Of a stretch of DNA of 64,000 nt, positions 58,844 through 64,000 are shown one piece after another. Location of the stretch: assembly GCA_028671895.1 (NCBI GenBank), contig CM053813.1, forward strand, positions 39,589,501 to 39,653,500. Reading direction: 5' to 3'. The stretch comes from Oenanthe sinensis (lineage: Eukaryota; Streptophyta; Magnoliopsida; Apiales; Apiaceae). The notes under the pieces are model-generated. The model did not search any database and had not been told where the DNA came from. It saw only the letters and a program-made list of their open reading frames with translations. Made by a program: the position numbers and the translations under genes. Every line of letters begins with the position of its first letter. Position 1 is the first letter of the stretch.

Positions 58844-61800
58844 TCAGTAACATTCATTGATCAAGTTAATTTGTGAAAAATATGTTGAAAGGATGACAAT
58901 CACGTTTTTCTCCGCCACACGGACCTCGTTCCTGTAGTATAGATTCATCATAAAAACAGAAAATCAACCACTGACCATTTACCACAATTAGATAATGTAG
59001 TTTTGTAGCGTACAGCGGGTACCGCCTGTAATTTTGACCGGACATTGCTTACCATCATGCATAATTAGTTTAGATGTTTAAATCATGTAGAATTTTGAAA
59101 CTTCTGGTTAGCTCAGAAACTGTATAAAATGTGTATGGGACATACCAGGGGGAATAGATACGTATCAAATTCCCTACTTCAAGCTCAATGTCGCCACAGG
59201 ATCTTGAGCTAAACATAATTGTATATGTCCTTCCAGGTTTGGGTTCTATATGGCAGTTATCAACCCATTGAGAATCCTGCCGCAGCAATCACATAAGATA
59301 CTATTCACATCTTTATTCAGTAGGAACTAGGAAGTGCAAATGATGCTGGTCCAAGTAGATGACCACAAGTCCAATGTCTATAATTAAGATGGTGCTTCCT
59401 TAGTAGGATTAATATATTGTAGCTACAAATTTGCTGTCATCATAACTGTCACACTAGTGAGACTTAGCCAAAAACCTATAGATGATATGGATGCTTAACT
59501 GTAATATGCCTCATTTCAAGCCAGTGACAACATCTATACTATATAATTATAACCAAACAAGAGAACTTTTTTTTCATCTTACAAGGTGCACCATAGAAAA
59601 GATCTTAACCGTCCAATTTTAGGTGTACCATAAAAACGATCCTAACCATACAACTGCTCACGGATAATATTATATTATATTTAAATTATATTCTATATTT
59701 TCTATTTTAAGAATCCTACTTATCCTATAATTTTTATTTAATATATAGTTTACTTACATTCAACTCAATTTCATCACCGTTCAAACTCTTTTATTTATTT
59801 AAAATTATGACTTATCATTAAATTTTATGAATATTAATATATAAACATCATTGTATAGAAAAATGTAAAAAGAAATTAATAATAAAATAAATTATCATAT
59901 TAAATGAAATATTTTAATTATATAAAATAATTAATATATAATTTATTAATAGTATCTGTGTTTTGCACGGATCATAAGCTAGTATAACTAATAATTGAAA
60001 GTGCAAATTGAGAAATCCCGAAAGACTATGACCTTGTGATATACTGATATGTATATCACTGATATGTACAGGTGTATTCATTTTGAAGAAATCGCAATGA
60101 ATTAGCTATTGCTAAATCACACGGGTGTTTCATTATTGATATCATGTGTTTGGTTTAGTTCTGGAATGAAATTATTTAATATAAAGTATTATTGAAATAA
60201 TAGTTATATAAATTTATTTTATTATATAAATAATTTTATTATTATTAATAATGCTTGCTTGTATATATTATTATTTTTTGATTATTAATAATGTTAATTA
60301 TCAATAACAAAATAATAATATTAAAATTGATACCCATACCCTTCCCTCATACCCACCTCCCCTCTTGGGTATCAAAAACCTATACTTTGTGGGTTTGAGG
60401 TATGTGGTTGAGATTTAAAAAAAATGAAACAAACACTAGGTATGGGTTTTATCCATTCTAAACCCATACCTCATTCCAGAAATCCCCGAACCAAACGAAG
60501 TTTATTCAATTTTTTTAATAAAACCACCTGTTTCTAAGATAATTGTGGATGTACTTTAAGATATGTTCAAAAAGTAACTCTTTAATTTTATACAACTTAG
60601 TAATACCTCTTTGTGTTGAATGAACATGCAAGAGCAAACAGTCAGCTTTGCCTCCAGCCATCTTGACAAGATTTTCACATCAAAGTAGCTTCCTTCACGG
60701 GATGTTAACGAATATAATTAGAACTAAAGGTAACTGGTAAGTGCAGACTTGCAACATTTTTTAACTATATATGATAAAACAATAAACAATGCCTTGGGTT
60801 AACCTTCTATACAACCTTGATCCTGCAACTGCTTTATGAAACTTATATCTCTTTCCTTCTCGTTTTGTATTACATGTTGCAACTTCCCAAACAATCCGGT
60901 ACTGCATATTCCAGCATCACAATATGTATAAAACCTCAGTATATAGTTTTCTTTTATAACATGCATATTCATATTCTGTCTATACTAGGTGCAGTGGTGG
61001 ACATCTCCAACATCTCACTCACCCCATATGTGTAGGCAACGTAAAAGGAATCTCCCTATCTCTTTCTGAAGTTGCACCTATAGCTTCTTGAAATTGATCA
61101 GCCATGGTTTTTTTCCTCTTGGATTCAGGTATTATATGCTCTAGATTTTGGTGAAAAACCTATGTGAGAAAATATAACAGTGCATAAATGTCACTAGATT
61201 TGGGTAAATAATTGTAGAGTACAAGCATTCTTGAATAACCAATTTGTAAGACTGAGACCTTCTCATCACTTGATGTTGATGAATCGGTGTCCAATATATC
61301 AGGGGATTTGTCACCATCTAAGGTCCTATCACCTAATGAACGTATGTTTTTCTTGACCGTAGGCTGCAGCCTTTCTTTGGTTCTACTAATCTGGGCAATA
61401 AATAGACAAAGGTTCAACAATAAAAGAATTTGAAAACTCGCAAATTTACTAAAAAGATGTCTGACCACTCTAGCATCCCCTTGAGGCAGAGCATTGTTTT
61501 CACGGAAGGAATCCAGAAGCAAAGCCATTGAGTGGTTGGTATGATTCTCTTCAACTGATACATCATCTTGCACCGCATGAATATTTGACTGCTCTTTTTT
61601 CCCTCCCTTGAAAAACTCTAGTAGGTCAGACATGGATTGTTCTGCAGTTATGGGTTTAATAGACTCGGATGCTTCAAGCAATGACATAGCATTGGATGGC
61701 ATGGAAGTATTATCATTGATATTCTTATGTGACTGCAAATGAAATGAGAACCTTGGTTTGGCTTTTCCTCGAACACCTGCAGCAGATTGGACATTTCTCA

Positions 61801-61888
61801 TCAGAGAATAAATTCATAAAGTTGTTGTAGCAACTCTATTATATATGTGAATACGTAGTAGCGGACTACTCATTCTCCTTTCTCTTCA

Positions 61889-61919
<31 letters not shown>

Positions 61920-64000
61920 ACACACACGCACACACTGCAGACACACACATACTCACTATATGAACATAAATAAACAAGCAGATGATAATAATATACAGAA
62001 TAATTCATCTAGAATAGGCTAGTCACATCATGCATTTGCTTTATATGATATGATTTCGAGATTACTGTGAAAGTATAACACCTTTTACAGAAGTCAGAAT
62101 AGCAGCAACATAGTCCAAGTAACCATAAACAGATAAACTACCTTTGCCAGATTTGCTCACTTTTGAAAAGACAGCTGGGGATGAGGAGCATATAGCATTT
62201 TCGTTTACATGAACCAGTTCCTCAACTTCTCTATTTACTGCAGCCCATGCACATTCCTCATCATTCCTAGAAATTCTAGAAACTGGAAAGTTAACATTTG
62301 GAAAATTTCCACATCCTGGGGAGATGGATCGCGCCAGGAGTATATTGTTTTCCTTTATTACCTTGTAAAAGCAGTAAAATGAAGATGCTTATATTGATGC
62401 AAATATTAGTAAGACGAAGATAGTATGGTAATTAAAAATGAGCGCAGATTTGCAATACCTCCTCATCAGATATGTTCTCTTCATCTGAAGTGCAAGCGGA
62501 TACCCTATCTGCGAGGCAGGTCAACTTGCGCTTATCATCAACCTCGTCTTGTATACAAAATAGTCTGTCCCTCTTTGAAGCCATTATTTGCGAAATAACA
62601 ACAGTTACTGGAAATACAACTGTGTTTTTGAGACATCATAGTACTATTTATAAGTACAAACCTTCTGAGGTGTATTACTTGGCCCAGTTACATGTTCAAG
62701 TCCACGAGCATCTGCAACATTAAACAGTTGTATTTAAACTCATAAACGCTAAAACATAGGTACAGCAAGTCAGCAACAGTTTATTGATTCTCAACTGTAG
62801 GGGTCATTTACAGATTGCACCAACCATATAAAAATATATGTGACTTAGTAGTATATACGAGATGAGATCTACAAAGGCTCTATTGACCAACCTCTAAGTA
62901 TCTCCAGCTGTGAAAGAACTTGTCCTCGCCCCTGTAAAAGTTCACAATTTACTTTAAGAACACAAGAACATGTACTAGCTATATATTTCGTCATTGGACA
63001 ACAATGCCAAGCTAAAAAACTGATAATAAAGAGATGCATAGCAGCCAAAGTATGTGAAAAATCTTAAGATGAAAAGTCTACCAAGAATGAGAATAGTGAA
63101 ATAAACATCAGTTGTGTACATTCTTTATAATCAGGAGTACTTTCTTATTAAAACATTAAAAACGAGAATTAATTGGGGAAGACATAAAATCACCCAATTT
63201 ATTTCTTTGCTGACCTTATATATTATTTTACGTGTGTCTGTATTTTGGCTGAAATACCATTAGCAATACTATGCTTCTAAGAGATACCACTTGCAATACT
63301 AAAGTTCACATTTTGTTGAGGAATTTTTCATCCAATTTAGATATCAATAACTATATTTGCTCCAATCCACTAACATAGATGTTGAAATAAGAATTAGACA
63401 TTAAAACCCTCACGGTCTTGGCTGAAATAGATGGTATGTGAACAGATGTAGAACAGAATGTGAATGCTATTAATGCAAATGGCAACTTCTAAAGTGTAGG
63501 GTTGCAAGAGGTATGTCGGCCAAAGTGTATAGATGCACATTATGCACTTTACTCATATCAGAACCACCTGTCTTTAACTAGTTCACAGATTTCTGTCAAT
63601 ACACACACATGTAAAATGTCATTTAGTTGGAGTATTTACATGCACTTGGGTGAAGATGAATAAACAATTTTGCAATCTGAAACAATGGCTCAGACAACAA
63701 ACCTTCTTATTTATAGTTTCACCTAAAGAAATGCTCCAACCTCCATGCACATTACCCTCACAATCTTCTTCTTCTGGTATAGCAAAAGTTCACCATTAGC
63801 AAAAATATTAAAATAGAAAAGCTCCCCAATATAACGTAAAAGTAAATAATACTTATATAAACGTCATTCTGCATATGGCTGCAAGGAATAGAACAAGGTA
63901 AGAACAGAAGCCATTTAGGTTGACCCTTATCCAATTTTTGGGCCAATTCCCCCTTTGTAATACCAAAAAATGAGTTTCTTCTCGAATCCAAGTTTGCTGC
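58844..64000 (-). CDS. Uncharacterised plant protein, 3' part, multi-exon
   Basis: Family not recognised. Exons from conserved frame and splice sites: 64000-63853 (continues off the window), 63773-63703, 62931-62892, 62711-62662, 62572-62459, 62361-62142, 61776-61466, 61390-61259, one from 61159 to about 61090 or 61042, about 60692-60607, 59276-59146 and 58931-58844 (TGA). Phases join, except that the junction between the exon at 61159 and the one near 60692 has two workable donors. The middle is polar and probably disordered (NISDEE, KAKPRFSFHLQSHK, SMSDLLEFFKGGKK, SSTSSDEK), with a basic SKRKK patch. The C-terminal ~100 residues look folded: FDVKILSRWLEAKLTVCSC, then GRTYTIMF, IELEVGNLIRIYSPW and NVIVILSTYFSQ, in the style of an OB-fold-like beta domain. 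A nuclear role is a guess from the basic patch only. Confidence 0.75.
59533..59983 (+). mobile_element. Non-autonomous Helitron-like element in an intron
   Basis: About 450 bp from TCTATACTATATAATTATAA to TTGCACGGATCATAAGCTAGT, same termini as 49277-50025, with no target duplication. Lies in the intron 59277-60606 of the uncharacterised gene. Confidence 0.65.
60142..60500. mobile_element. MITE-like element in an intron
   Basis: Inverted ends GTGTTTGGTTTAGTTCTGGAAT and, in reverse, CTTCGTTTGGTTCGGGG with TTCTGGAAT. Shares internal blocks in opposite orientation with 45843-46145. Lies in the same intron as the Helitron-like element. Confidence 0.65.
61889..61950. repeat. CT/CA compound microsatellite
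   Basis: A CT run followed by a CA run inside the intron between exons 62361-62142 and 61776-61466 of the uncharacterised gene. Confidence 0.9.

Overview
This window is nuclear DNA of a flowering plant, almost certainly a eudicot. The evidence is AT-rich intergenic DNA, many short exons split by GT-AG introns, plant-specific families (TOC159 chloroplast import receptor, RALF peptide, REF/SRPP protein) and a typical plant transposon load (L1-type LINE, Copia, Helitron, Stowaway and other MITEs). An asterid is plausible, but the species cannot be fixed from the sequence alone.

Layout. (1) 1-11,268, + strand: 3' part of a large AAA-ATPase gene with 18 visible coding exons; the start lies upstream of the window. 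(2) 11,687 to about 17,000: a nearly intact L1-type LINE on the - strand with its poly(A) end just past the ATPase gene, followed by a fold-back element at 17,121-17,902. (3) 17,925-39,332: a ~10 kb tandem segmental duplication. Each copy carries an intronless TOC159-like gene (21,599-25,849 and 32,992-37,299) and, downstream, the 5' end of the same Copia retrotransposon. (4) 39,333-42,035: repeat-rich spacer. (5) 42,036-42,987, - strand: a three-exon REF/SRPP-like gene. (6) 43,270-52,720: gene-poor AT-rich DNA with a ~1 kb direct repeat, Helitron-like elements and MITEs. (7) 52,721-53,068, - strand: a RALF peptide precursor. (8) 54,228-57,761, - strand: a five-exon FolD-type folate enzyme gene. 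(9) 58,844-64,000, - strand: 3' part of a multi-exon gene whose family I do not recognise.

The genes do not form a pathway; this is ordinary plant gene order with independent transcription units. The most interesting feature is the TOC159 pair. The 5' halves of the two copies differ by substitutions and indels, while about 4.55 kb from the middle of the gene into the 3' flank looks identical by eye. That mosaic suggests gene conversion or an assembly artefact. Most coding differences run C-to-T or G-to-A from copy A to copy B and mostly remove CpG sites in B. I found no undescribed multi-gene system.
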